From: Leptospira levettii
Lineage (GTDB): Bacteria; Spirochaetota; Leptospiria; Leptospirales; Leptospiraceae
NCBI RefSeq assembly: GCF_002812085.1
Contig: NZ_NPDM01000001.1
Coordinates: 1,302,001 to 1,366,000 of the forward strand
DNA length: 64,000 nucleotides
Reading direction: 5' to 3'
The translations under genes and the position numbers were made by a program. The notes beneath the pieces were generated by a model, which was not told where the DNA came from, searched no databases, and saw nothing but the letters and a program-made list of their open reading frames with translations. Positions 54,232-63,389 of this stretch are shown in pieces; positions within the stretch are counted from its first letter, which is position 1; every line of letters begins with the position of its first letter.

Positions 54232-57200
54232 TTAATTGAGGCTTGTTGCTTTTTCTAATAATTTAGAAAGTTTGACCACGTTTTTATTGGTTGGATCGAT
54301 TGACTGCGCCCTTGTGACATAGGTAAGAGCTCGGTCTACATTTCCCAATAATCGGCTAACATCCGCAAGGTTTATTAAGTTTTGGAAATTTTCAGGGTCA
54401 TATTTTAATGCTTCTTGGGCTGCTTTTAGAGCTCGTTCATAATTCCCTAATTTTTTTTCTGACATCGCTAGGTAATACCAATATTCACCAGATCCTTCGT
54501 TCTCTTTTAAAAACTCAGTTAAAACTTTTGCAGCAATATCGTATTCTTTTCCCTTATAACTGACCAGTCCTAAAAATTTATTTAGTTTCTGGTTATAAGG
54601 ATCAGCGAGAAATGCTTTTTTCATGACGGTAATGGCACGTTCAATTTCACCATTTTGGTAAAGTGCCTTTCCTTCTTCAAAAGCACCAGTCGTTGTAAGT
54701 GCTTCATCCCAATCATCACCTGGTGTGTCGAAAAAATCATCAATTGGTTGGTTAGCAATTTCGTCTTTTGGTGGTGTATGATGGATCGGTGATTTTTCAC
54801 TTTTAAAGACCACACTTAACATAGAGATATCGTCTGTGATATCTCCTGCATTTTTCACAAGTCTTTCGACTTCATAGATGTCTCCATCCGCTTCTTCTAC
54901 AAAACGTAAAACCATGGTTTCATCTTCATTGATGGTTCTTACATCTTCATCAGGAGTTAAATCGATATCATCGCGACCATCGGAACCAAGGATGAGTTGG
55001 TCCCCTGGTAATAATTGGAAAGACTGCACTTCAAATGCATATTCAGAATCAAGTCCAAGTTTTCTAAGTTTTAATTCACTTTCAATGAAACTTGCTTTGC
55101 CATCTCGGTATAAAATACTGTAAGGGTGTTCCGCATTAAAATACCAAACCTTTCCCGTTTCGTCATCAATGAGCATCACGGTAGCAGAAATTACCATCGT
55201 TCCACTAAATGATTTGAAGACAGCATTCACTTCTTCGTAAACATCTGTTAGCCATTCTTCCGGTGTACGGTTTAAAATTCGTTTGTTACCAGCGGAACGT
55301 GCCATAATGGAATTCATCACAACACCCATAACAAGTGATCCACCAGCACCTTGCATGGATTTACCCATTGCATCCCCATTCATCACCATGGTAAAACGGC
55401 GGAAATCATCAGGTTTTCCTAATTTTAAGTTTCCTGTGATACAAATATCACCACCTAAGTCTCCCGTTTTGTTACGGAATTCAAAAGTTTTCTTTTGGTG
55501 CACAAAAAAATCACAACGAATGTTCTCCGATTTGTTAGCATTGAAGAACAATGGTTTTGCGAGAAGTGAAGTTAGGAAGTAGTCTCCATCTTGTTGAACT
55601 TTTAACCGATGGATTTCATCCATTTTTTCTTGGAGTTCTTTTGTTCTTTCTTTTACTTTTTCTTCCAAGTTTTCTGCATAATCTTGGAGTTCTCTTCTGG
55701 CGTCTCGAATGGAAGATACCATTCCGTTAAATGATTCGGCTAAATATCCAATTTCGTCATTAACTTTGATAGGCACTTCAACTTCTAAATTTCCTTGGTT
55801 TACCTTTTCTACCCCAGCAAGTAGAGCATAAAGTGGATTCACAGGGGCAGATCGAAAGAACAATGGAAAAATGACTAATAAAACGATCATTACAATTGCA
55901 AGGATCACAAGTTCTAGTTTGGCAGATTTGTGCATGTAATTTCTGTAATCGCGGTAATTAAATCCTACTTCCAGATTGATTTTCTTTTTCGCATCATAGG
56001 TCATATAAGCAACGTAATGCGAAAGTCCATCCAAATCTTTACGGTAGTGACGAGTTAAATCTGGCTTAAAATAACGGAAAAATTTTAACATTTCCACTTT
56101 TAAGTCACGGCCAGAAATTTCTTTTCCATCCCATTTACATTCATTTACGTGTTTGAGGATTGAGTCTCGGAAGGTATCAACATTTTTGACTTTTTCGATG
56201 TATTTGACACCTTCTTCGCAGAAGTTATCTGGATCAATATCTACCAATTTATTGGTATTAATGAATGTACGTTTGTTTAACTTTTCAATGAGTTTAGAGA
56301 CTTCGGTTTTGAGTTCATTGCCTTCTAGATCTGGATTATCACTTAAAAAATGAGTGATGGCATCTTTGTAACCAGCAAAGTAATAAGGTGTTTTTGATAA
56401 TAAGGAAGTGAGGGAATTTCGATAATCGGAATCTCCTAAGGAAACAAGTTCATTGTAAAGTGCAGTATTGTATAAATCCGCTTGGACAAGAGGCAGGTCC
56501 AAGGTAACATTGGAAGGTAAGTACGCTTTTTTAAGATTTTGTCCATTGGAATCGTATTCAATCATAAAGACGATGTCCTTTGATCTTTCTCCACCTTCTG
56601 CTACACGTAAGGCTTTTTGGATGGCGGTATTATCAAAGGAAAGTTCCTTTTCTTGGTCCACCAAATAAGAGAATGCTTGCATGATGAGAAGGATCGTAAC
56701 AAAGGATATCCCCACAATTTTGGCCATAAACGTTGTACGTTCTGTACTATTGTTGATGAAAGTAATCGTGATGATAAAGAATGAGAATGTGAAAGTTAAT
56801 ACTATTGCTGTCAGATAAGTAGATCTTTCCATTGCTCCATCACGACTCATAACATTAGTTATGTTTGGAACTACCGCGGCAATCAAACCTGCAATCATAA
56901 TGATTAGGAGGGTGCTACGTTTGTCTTTTTCTACATTTAATAATCTATAACATGGTAATCCGATGAAATTGAAAAAAGAATAACCAGCGATGAATAAACT
57001 TAAAATTCGGCTGGCACCCTCTGAATTAAAATCCCAATGGTGAGCCGTAAAATGGTATTTCCTTTCCCCTTGGGAAACACTTACTAGAAACCATAATACA
57101 ACAACAACAGCAATTACGTAAGAGATTACTTGGATAATGTTTGCAGCTTTATAATCTCTATTGTCGGGGAAACGAAAGAAGTATTGTCCAAAATGGATGA

Positions 57201-57456
57201 TACCAAAAATGATAATTCCACCTGTTATCCAACGATGGTAAGAAGCAATCGGATGGTAGTAAAAGGCACCTAGTAAGTATCCAAGCTGGAAAAGTGCTAA
57301 AAATAAACATGCTAAAGCTAAGTGTTTGGTTGCGACAGTTTTGTCTTTTAGTGAAAAGAAAAATGTTGCCAAGACCGCAAGGAGGACAGTGACAATTAAA
57401 CTACCGAATGTATAATAATTTGTTAGTATGTGGTCAACGGATAATGTGCTTTCCAT
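54232..57456 (-). CDS. membrane sensor with HAMP, SpoIIE phosphatase and TPR tail
   Basis: A 1074-residue protein. The N-terminal seven or more membrane helices (about 17-260) resemble a 7TM sensor; a large extracytoplasmic loop (about 268-530) precedes another helix (about 535-557), a HAMP domain (about 560-615, with VNDEIGYLAESFNGM) and a coiled coil. The SpoIIE phosphatase (about 640-900) has LGGDICI, NGDAMGKSMQGAGG (atypical, but Asp retained), GSDGRDDI and TDDISML. TPR repeats close the protein (about 935-1070, with LGNYERALKAAQEALKYDP). Probably a sensor phosphatase that dephosphorylates an anti-sigma antagonist; partner unknown. Solitary gene with its own terminator. Confidence 0.85.
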   Translation of the reverse strand: MESTLSVDHILTNYYTFGSLIVTVLLAVLATFFFSLKDKTVATKHLALACLFLALFQLGYLLGAFYYHPIASYHRWITGGIIIFGIIHFGQYFFRFPDNRDYKAANIIQVISYVIAVVVVLWFLVSVSQGERKYHFTAHHWDFNSEGASRILSLFIAGYSFFNFIGLPCYRLLNVEKDKRSTLLIIMIAGLIAAVVPNITNVMSRDGAMERSTYLTAIVLTFTFSFFIITITFINNSTERTTFMAKIVGISFVTILLIMQAFSYLVDQEKELSFDNTAIQKALRVAEGGERSKDIVFMIEYDSNGQNLKKAYLPSNVTLDLPLVQADLYNTALYNELVSLGDSDYRNSLTSLLSKTPYYFAGYKDAITHFLSDNPDLEGNELKTEVSKLIEKLNKRTFINTNKLVDIDPDNFCEEGVKYIEKVKNVDTFRDSILKHVNECKWDGKEISGRDLKVEMLKFFRYFKPDLTRHYRKDLDGLSHYVAYMTYDAKKKINLEVGFNYRDYRNYMHKSAKLELVILAIVMIVLLVIFPLFFRSAPVNPLYALLAGVEKVNQGNLEVEVPIKVNDEIGYLAESFNGMVSSIRDARRELQDYAENLEEKVKERTKELQEKMDEIHRLKVQQDGDYFLTSLLAKPLFFNANKSENIRCDFFVHQKKTFEFRNKTGDLGGDICITGNLKLGKPDDFRRFTMVMNGDAMGKSMQGAGGSLVMGVVMNSIMARSAGNKRILNRTPEEWLTDVYEEVNAVFKSFSGTMVISATVMLIDDETGKVWYFNAEHPYSILYRDGKASFIESELKLRKLGLDSEYAFEVQSFQLLPGDQLILGSDGRDDIDLTPDEDVRTINEDETMVLRFVEEADGDIYEVERLVKNAGDITDDISMLSVVFKSEKSPIHHTPPKDEIANQPIDDFFDTPGDDWDEALTTTGAFEEGKALYQNGEIERAITVMKKAFLADPYNQKLNKFLGLVSYKGKEYDIAAKVLTEFLKENEGSGEYWYYLAMSEKKLGNYERALKAAQEALKYDPENFQNLINLADVSRLLGNVDRALTYVTRAQSIDPTNKNVVKLSKLLEKATSLN

Positions 57457-57529
57457 AGGGTCTTCTAGATGTTAATTTAATACGAAATCGTAACAAGCGG
57501 ATATGTGAAATCAATTCATTTTCCACCGT

Positions 57530-57566
57530 CTCCGAGCAAATCAGAACTGTACTTTTTTGCTCGGAG
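57530..57566 (-). terminator. hairpin downstream of rlpA
   Basis: CTCCGAGCAAA and TTTGCTCGGAG form a perfect 11-bp stem with a 15-base loop, between the rlpA stop and the start of the phosphatase gene. No U tract follows on the minus strand, so it may be a terminator of another type or a regulatory hairpin. Confidence 0.45.
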
Positions 57567-57580
57567 GAAAAGGGAAATGT

Positions 57581-58456
57581 CTAACGGGTAACGATGAAAC
57601 AATCAATTCCGTCGTATTTTAATTTCGATTTGAGGGATTCTGCCTTCGCACGGTCCGAAAAATCACCAACTTGAACGACATATTTGCCATCTCTCGGTGT
57701 GACAAAGACTGCTTGGTTGTATTCAGACTTAATGGTCTCTTGGTACTTAATGGCTCGTTCTTTTTCTTGGAAAACACCAACTTGAACCGTGAATCCTTTG
57801 CCACTTACCAATGGTTTTGCCACACCAGGTTTGATTGGGGTGAGTTTTTCTGGTTTTGCGGGCGCATCATCTAAGAGGTCAGAATCATCCAAGTCATCTG
57901 CCAATTCATCCTCACCTTTTTTTAAGACCTTAATCCCAACTTTAGTGACACCCTTGTCTTTAAATTCTAAGATTTCTGCAGTTTTCTCAGATACATCAAC
58001 AATCCTTTCATCGACAAAAGGACCTCTATCGTTAATCCGAACCACAGCTTCTTTTTGGTTCTCTAAGTTTTGGATTTTAACGACTGTTCCAATGGGTAAT
58101 GTTCTATGAGCCCCAGTCATTTTCATTCTGTCAAAAGGTTCACCGCTGGCAGTCGGTCTACCTTGGAATTTTTGTCCATACCAAGAAGAAAGACCAACTT
58201 CATCAAACTGAGTCGTCGGTTTTTTGGATGGTAATTCAGCTTGTGGTGAAGTAGTGCTTGGTTTGGACTTCGCATCTAAATCATCCATGATTGACCTTGC
58301 AACAGGGTCATTCGAACTAGCAGGTTTGGATTTTTGTGAACGTTCAAAAAATATATCTTCTGGATCACCGGAAGCACTATAATCCCGTCTCGTAGCATCT
58401 GCTGAACTGCAGGATACGAACCACAATAGAATGGTAATGAGTATGAGCCTTTGCAT
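57581..58456 (-). CDS. rlpA: RlpA-like septal lipoprotein with DPBB and SPOR domains
   Basis: A 291-residue protein with a lipoprotein signal (LLWFVSCSS). The double-psi beta-barrel (about 85-185) has GLSSWYGQKFQGRPTASGE, the catalytic Asp in RINDRGPF, and LPIGTVVKI. The C-terminal SPOR domain (about 220-291, with FTVQVGVF and YVVQVGDFSDRAKAESL) binds glycan strands without stem peptides. RlpA family members are lytic transglycosylases acting at division sites. GGGGA precedes the ATG. The gene is divergent from a TPR protein across a palindromic site. Confidence 0.92.
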   Translation of the reverse strand: MQRLILITILLWFVSCSSADATRRDYSASGDPEDIFFERSQKSKPASSNDPVARSIMDDLDAKSKPSTTSPQAELPSKKPTTQFDEVGLSSWYGQKFQGRPTASGEPFDRMKMTGAHRTLPIGTVVKIQNLENQKEAVVRINDRGPFVDERIVDVSEKTAEILEFKDKGVTKVGIKVLKKGEDELADDLDDSDLLDDAPAKPEKLTPIKPGVAKPLVSGKGFTVQVGVFQEKERAIKYQETIKSEYNQAVFVTPRDGKYVVQVGDFSDRAKAESLKSKLKYDGIDCFIVTR

Positions 58457-58530
58457 ATTTTTCCCCTTTCTCTGGACTCTTGTGTGTACCTTTCGGTTCG
58501 TTTTTCCAATCTCGTGATAAAATTTCTATG

Positions 58531-58559
58531 GGGAGAATCGATTCTGAATCGATAATCCC
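58531..58559. promoter_or_regulatory. 29-base palindrome in a divergent intergenic region
   Basis: GGGA-GA-ATCGATTC-T-GAATCGAT-AA-TCCC: an 8-bp perfect inner arm, two mismatched bases and a matching GGGA/TCCC outer arm around a central T. It lies between rlpA and the TPR gene at 58565, starting only six bases upstream of that ATG. Could be a repressor site or an RNA hairpin. Confidence 0.55.
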
Positions 58560-58564
58560 TCTGT

Positions 58565-59470
58565 ATGGCACAGGAAATCCTGACTCTATTCAATGAAGCA
58601 GTGCGTTTGGAGCGGAATGGTGAATGGGACCGTGCCGAAACTCAATACAAATCTTTATTAGAAAAAGATCCCAATTACCATCTTGCCTTACAAAACTTAG
58701 GTGTCATTTACGCGAAACAAGGCAAACACGCGGAGGCGATTCCGCTATTCTCAAAAGCATACAAATTACATGCGAATGTTAAAAACAGTTATAATCTTGC
58801 TGTTTCTCTTTATAAACACAATGAAACAGAAAAAGCGATTAGTTTCTTAAAACAAACCTTATCCTTTGAAAAGAAGTTTATCTCAGCACATTTATTACTC
58901 GCCCAAGCATACCAGAAATTGGGAAACGATGAGAAAACGGAAGTGTATTTGAACAATGTCATCAAAATTGAACCTAACCATAAATCAGCTTTAGGAGGGC
59001 TTGCGATGTTTTATTACGAAAGGAATCGTTTTCCAGAAAGTTTAAAAATGATTGAGCGTTATTTGATTTTATATCCAGGTAATGCTCAGCTAAAAATCAT
59101 CCAATCCGAAATTTTGGCCAAACAAGGGAATTATAAAGCGTCTGCAAATTTGCTGACAACAATGGTAAAAGAAGATGTTGGGTTCACACATTTTAATGAA
59201 AGTTTACAGTCTGCTTGGCAAGAAGAAGACCAAATGGCAAAAGAAAGTTTGGAGAGAATCCAATCGAAAGCCAAAAAAAAATTAAAAGAATTTAAAACGA
59301 AATTAGAACTCTCCAAAGAAAATCCAGAAGAATTTTCTCCCCCTGATCCGCAAGAGGCTTTGGATTTAAGTTTGTTGTATCTTTTCAATGGAAACCCAGA
59401 AAAAGCGATGCAGTATTTAGTATTTGCGCAAAAGATGAAGGAAAACGCTGATTCAGACGGTACTTCCTAA
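58565..59470 (+). CDS. TPR-repeat protein
   Basis: A 301-residue cytoplasmic-type protein made of about four TPR units, starting with LFNEAVRLERNGEWDRAETQYKSLLEKDP (split) and continuing with YHLALQNLGVIYAKQGKHAEAI and YNLAVSLYKHNETEKAI. The C-terminal third is a charged coiled coil (about 220-260). It acts as a scaffold, partner unknown. No Shine-Dalgarno sequence lies near the ATG; the upstream palindrome occupies that place. The next TPR lipoprotein begins one base after its stop. Confidence 0.8.
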   Translation: MAQEILTLFNEAVRLERNGEWDRAETQYKSLLEKDPNYHLALQNLGVIYAKQGKHAEAIPLFSKAYKLHANVKNSYNLAVSLYKHNETEKAISFLKQTLSFEKKFISAHLLLAQAYQKLGNDEKTEVYLNNVIKIEPNHKSALGGLAMFYYERNRFPESLKMIERYLILYPGNAQLKIIQSEILAKQGNYKASANLLTTMVKEDVGFTHFNESLQSAWQEEDQMAKESLERIQSKAKKKLKEFKTKLELSKENPEEFSPPDPQEALDLSLLYLFNGNPEKAMQYLVFAQKMKENADSDGTS

Positions 59471-59471
59471 A

Positions 59472-60395
59472 TTGAAACCTTCCATTTATTTTTCTTTTGC
59501 CATTCTATTGATTTTTGGATTGGAAAATTGTCGTTATCCAATCGCCAAACAAGATGTCCTAGAATCCGATACCTTATTTTTAGAATCTACCGATCCGAAA
59601 GCAAAAGAATGTAATGAAGAAGGAATTCGTTTCACAAAGACCATTCAATTAGATTCTGCTGCTGCTACTTGGGACAATTGTATTCTATCAAATCCTAATG
59701 ATGTATCTCTCCACCTCAATCGATTAAGGTTTTATTTTCTATTAGATGAATATGAAGTTCTCAAACAGAAGGTAAGCAAAGAATCACCTTCTCGTAGTTC
59801 GGTTACTTACCAATCAATTTTAAAAGAGTTGGAAGTTCGATTACGTTTAGAAGAAAAAGTAGTCCTTTTAGATGCATTGTCACGTGTGAAAGGTTGGGAG
59901 TTATTTGCTTATGAAGAACTCGCCAATTATTATCTTCAAGTGGGAAATTTCCAATTTGCAGAAGGATATTTTAATCAAATTTTAGAAGTAGTACCATTTC
60001 ATGAAAATGCCTTGTATGGAATGGCAGACATTCAGGTCCACAAAGGGAATTGGTACAGTTTACTTGATTATGCAAAATCATTAGAAGTCTCTGCTAAAAA
60101 AAACAAAGATTACCATTTTTACTTTTTAAAAGGGAATTTTGAATTGGGGCGGTATGAGATCGCACTTAAGTGGGCTGAATCAGCATCGACAAATGAAAAA
60201 TCAGATATCAATTTTTTGGAACTTTGGAGAGACACACTTCTCGTTTTAAAAGACAATCCAAAATGGGACTCCTTGTTACCTTATTATCGTAAGGCAAAGG
60301 AAAAAGGATATTCAGTTCCTGAATCAGTTTTTTTCCCAACGTTATCGAAAGAAGGGAAAGATGTTCGAAAAGCAGTTCGTTCTGGAAGGAGTTAA
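59472..60395 (+). CDS. TPR-containing lipoprotein
   Basis: Starts at TTG one base after the preceding stop, with a lipoprotein signal ending IFGLENC (about residue 20). It has 307 residues, with TPR-like helices (for example ANYYLQVGNFQFAEGYFNQILEVVPFHENALYGMADI, split over about 156-192). Cys residues are few. Together with the upstream soluble TPR protein it suggests an inner and outer pair of scaffolds. Function unknown. Confidence 0.75.
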   Translation: MKPSIYFSFAILLIFGLENCRYPIAKQDVLESDTLFLESTDPKAKECNEEGIRFTKTIQLDSAAATWDNCILSNPNDVSLHLNRLRFYFLLDEYEVLKQKVSKESPSRSSVTYQSILKELEVRLRLEEKVVLLDALSRVKGWELFAYEELANYYLQVGNFQFAEGYFNQILEVVPFHENALYGMADIQVHKGNWYSLLDYAKSLEVSAKKNKDYHFYFLKGNFELGRYEIALKWAESASTNEKSDINFLELWRDTLLVLKDNPKWDSLLPYYRKAKEKGYSVPESVFFPTLSKEGKDVRKAVRSGRS

Positions 60396-60399
60396 ACTA

Positions 60400-60432
60400 A
60401 AAAACAATCTTCAAGTTTGAATCATTGTTTTT
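60400..60432. terminator. bidirectional intrinsic terminator
   Basis: AAAAACAAT and ATTGTTTTT form a 9-bp stem, with TTCAA/TTGAA as an inner extension around a GT loop. It lies between the TPR lipoprotein and convergent folP; a U tract is present on both strands. Confidence 0.7.
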
Positions 60433-60466
60433 AAACGAAAGGATAAATTTTGATTTAGGAATGGAT

Positions 60467-61282
60467 TTATTCGTTCTCTTGGCATAAGTTCCAAATTTTT
60501 TCCGCCTGTCTCAACTTAAGTACGTTATGCGTTCGAATGAATGGAATTTTATTTTTTAACAAATGCAGTTCACATGCTAAGGTGGCAAACTCTCGATCTT
60601 CCACTGGTAAGTTTCCCAATACATTTCCTAAAAATGATTTTCTTGAAACACTTACCATGAGCTGAGGGAATTCTAATTTTAAGATTTCTAGGTCTTGCAA
60701 AACTCGAAAGGAAACCATTGGGTCATCACTCAGGAAAAACCCCATTCCTGGATCAAAAAAAATTGCTGATTCCTCAATTCCTAGAGAACTTAGCTCATTC
60801 CTTCTGTCCCTGAAGAAAACTTGTATTTTTTTGATAACTTTTTCGGGTGATAATGTAGAGTTCACTTTCGCAATATTTCTGTTATGCGAATGCATGATGA
60901 TAAATTTTAAATCAGGGTATTTTTGGCTATATGGTTTTAAAAATTCACGATCACCTTCGTAGGTAAATCCAGTGATATCATTGAGGCATCGAACACCGGC
61001 TTCAATGGCCTTTTTTTGGACTTCTGGGCGAAAACTATCCAAACTGATTCGAACCCCTTTTGGAACAAAGTAACGTATCACTGGTTCCACTCGGTTCCAT
61101 TCTTCCTCTTCCGTGACCAAACTTGCCGCTACATTTGAGGACTGGCCTGAAACATCCAACCAATCTGCACCTTCTTGTAAAAGTTGTGTGCCTTTTTTGA
61201 TGGCTTCATCTGGATTTAAATACTTCCCTCCATCACTAAATGAGTCAGTTGTTATGTTTAGGATTCCGAAGATTTCAGCCAT
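60467..61282 (-). CDS. folP: dihydropteroate synthase with variant substrate loop
   Basis: A 271-residue TIM-barrel enzyme that joins p-aminobenzoate to the pterin in folate synthesis. The pterin-binding signature GILNITTDSFSDGGKY (residues 6-21), CLNDITGF, DPGMGFF, SRKSFLG and the terminal FIRTHNV are present. The second signature, usually DIGGESTRPGA, reads DVSGQSSNVAA (43-53), so the Thr-Arg-Pro-Gly loop that contacts p-aminobenzoate and sulfonamides is altered. Either this is an active DHPS with a different loop or a related pterin enzyme. Divergent from the OmpA-family gene. Confidence 0.85.
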   Translation of the reverse strand: MAEIFGILNITTDSFSDGGKYLNPDEAIKKGTQLLQEGADWLDVSGQSSNVAASLVTEEEEWNRVEPVIRYFVPKGVRISLDSFRPEVQKKAIEAGVRCLNDITGFTYEGDREFLKPYSQKYPDLKFIIMHSHNRNIAKVNSTLSPEKVIKKIQVFFRDRRNELSSLGIEESAIFFDPGMGFFLSDDPMVSFRVLQDLEILKLEFPQLMVSVSRKSFLGNVLGNLPVEDREFATLACELHLLKNKIPFIRTHNVLKLRQAEKIWNLCQENE

Positions 61283-61331
61283 GATTGTGAAGATTCCCTA
61301 GGAACCTCTCACTTAAAGCCATATTTTTCCC

Positions 61332-61360
61332 TTGGCAGAAAATTCCGATCAGCCGATACA
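61332..61360 (+). promoter_or_regulatory. candidate promoter for the OmpA-family gene
   Basis: TTGGCA (61332-61337), a 17-base spacer and GATACA (61355-61360) precede the ATG at 61376. A good ribosome site (AGGAGAGA) follows. The -10 match is poor, so this is tentative. Confidence 0.3.
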
Positions 61361-61375
61361 TAGGAGAGACGGCAG

Positions 61376-63388
61376 ATGAAAAAATTCCTTGTTTCCTTAC
61401 TGATTTCGGTGTTTCCAATCCTCGGCCAACCACTTCCGAAAGTGAAGGACGTAAGGTTTTACCCACCTCTCAATACCCAAAATGTGGAGTACAATCCAAT
61501 TGTATCTCCAACAGGTAGGTATTTGGTCTTCCAATCCAATAGGCCAGGTGGAGAAGGAGGGATGGACCTTTGGATTTCTGAAAACTTAAGTTTTCCTGAC
61601 CGAATGAAATTGCCTGTCTGGTCGGCTCCTAAAAATTTCAGAGAACTGAATACTACCAATTTTGAAGGAATGTTTTCGATTCTTTTTGATGAAGAGGAAA
61701 AACCTTACGAACTATACTTCACATCAGTTCGAGACAAAACACAAAAAGATGTCAAAAAAAACAGAGAAGGTTATGACGGATTAAATATTTATTATACGAA
61801 GATCAATCAAAGAACAGGTCTTTGGTCAATACCCAATCATGTGAATGAAATCAATTCAAATTTTGAAGATAAAATGCCCGCAGTTTCACCTGATGGATGT
61901 TCGGTTGTGTTCTCATCCAATCGACCTGGTGGACTCGGTGGATTTGATTTATGGATTTCAAAACGAGAACCAATTACAAAAGACACAGAAAAAAATCCAG
62001 ATAAACCAAAAATCAAATGTAGAGATGGTATTTGGCAAAAACCTATTTCGCTTGGTCCAGTGATCAACACAAGCGAAGATGAAATCAGTCCCAACTTCCA
62101 TTGGGACGGTCTTAGATTGTATTTTAGTTCTAATCGTGGCGACAAAAATAGAAAGTTCAGTTTTTACTTTAGCGAATTGAATGAAGCAAATGGTCAATTT
62201 GAAACTCCAAAATTATTAGGAAATCCATTTAATACCAACCAACCACTGTCAGGCGAATCGACAGGTTTTCCTTTTGATACACCTTCTGATTATTCTACTT
62301 ATAGCCTTTGGGAAGAAAGTGACAATGAAGGAATATCGGTTACGTATGACGATCTTTGGTTTTATTTTGCATCCAATCGCCCTGGTGGTGAAGGCCAATT
62401 TGATATTTATCGAACCATGGTTCCAGAGGATTTGAGAAGGACCTATGACTTTGTATTCCGTGGTCTGGTTTTAGATGGATCGGAAGCCATTATGATTGGT
62501 TTAGATTCAACTTTAAAAATATACGATGATACAAAACCCATCCAAGTGATCACATCAAAACGGATCGGTGGAGATCTTTCTTTAGAAGATGTTGAGAATT
62601 TTCGTACTACGATTAAAACAGGGAAACTCTACCGCGTGGAAGTTTCTTCCCCTGGATTCCATCCAACAGAAATATTACTCGATCTCCGTGGTAATGTGGG
62701 AAAAGACAAAGAACAATATTCACAAATCATTTTGCAACCAATACGACCTGTTAAAGACAGTCGTCCTGACAAAACCATACAAGGGATCCGATTTGTAGTA
62801 AAAGATAAAAAAACAGATTTAGTCATACCAAATGCAATTTGTTTTTATTTTGATGATTTGACTCGTAAAGGAAAATCTTTATCGGCCACAGATGGTCATT
62901 TTGATTTAGAACAAACACCTACGATGGACTTTGAGATCTTAGCACGTGCCAAAGGGTTTAAAGAAGAAACCTTTTTGTTTTCAAAAGATAAAATCCAAGA
63001 GATGTCAGGCAAAGAGACAGTATTGTACCTTCGAAATTTAAAAGACTTTGATGATCTGTACAACACAATTATTTATTTCCCGTTCAACGAACGAACATTG
63101 AGCGATGAGGATAAGAAAAAATTGGATCTTTTGGCGGACTTCCTTATCCAACATAAAAATGAAAAAGTTGAAATTGGTGGGCATACCGACAATATAGGGA
63201 ATAAAGAATACAACATCAATCTAAGTGAAGATCGAGCTCTCTCTGTTTATCAGTATTTGCGTTTGAAAGGTGTACCAAAAGAACGAATGAAAGTGCAAGC
63301 TTATCATTATTCGCAACCAATTTCAGACAATGAAACAGAAGAAGGAAGATCTCGCAATAGACGTGTGAATTTTAAGAAGATAGACTAA
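61376..63388 (+). CDS. OmpA-family protein with PD40 repeats
   Basis: A 670-residue protein with a signal peptide (MKKFLVSLLISVFPILG). The N-terminal 350 residues contain repeated PD40/WD40-like blades with the motif SNRPGGxGGxDLW (three clear copies: SNRPGGEGGMDLW, SNRPGGLGGFDLW, SNRPGGEGQFDIY). A carboxypeptidase-like beta domain region follows. The C-terminus (about 555-670) is an OmpA peptidoglycan-binding domain with IIYFPFNERTLSDED, IGGHTDNIGNKEYN and RNRRVNF. It attaches the outer membrane to peptidoglycan. Preceded by an AGGAGAGA site. The next gene starts one base after its stop. Confidence 0.9.
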   Translation: MKKFLVSLLISVFPILGQPLPKVKDVRFYPPLNTQNVEYNPIVSPTGRYLVFQSNRPGGEGGMDLWISENLSFPDRMKLPVWSAPKNFRELNTTNFEGMFSILFDEEEKPYELYFTSVRDKTQKDVKKNREGYDGLNIYYTKINQRTGLWSIPNHVNEINSNFEDKMPAVSPDGCSVVFSSNRPGGLGGFDLWISKREPITKDTEKNPDKPKIKCRDGIWQKPISLGPVINTSEDEISPNFHWDGLRLYFSSNRGDKNRKFSFYFSELNEANGQFETPKLLGNPFNTNQPLSGESTGFPFDTPSDYSTYSLWEESDNEGISVTYDDLWFYFASNRPGGEGQFDIYRTMVPEDLRRTYDFVFRGLVLDGSEAIMIGLDSTLKIYDDTKPIQVITSKRIGGDLSLEDVENFRTTIKTGKLYRVEVSSPGFHPTEILLDLRGNVGKDKEQYSQIILQPIRPVKDSRPDKTIQGIRFVVKDKKTDLVIPNAICFYFDDLTRKGKSLSATDGHFDLEQTPTMDFEILARAKGFKEETFLFSKDKIQEMSGKETVLYLRNLKDFDDLYNTIIYFPFNERTLSDEDKKKLDLLADFLIQHKNEKVEIGGHTDNIGNKEYNINLSEDRALSVYQYLRLKGVPKERMKVQAYHYSQPISDNETEEGRSRNRRVNFKKID

Positions 63389-63389
63389 C

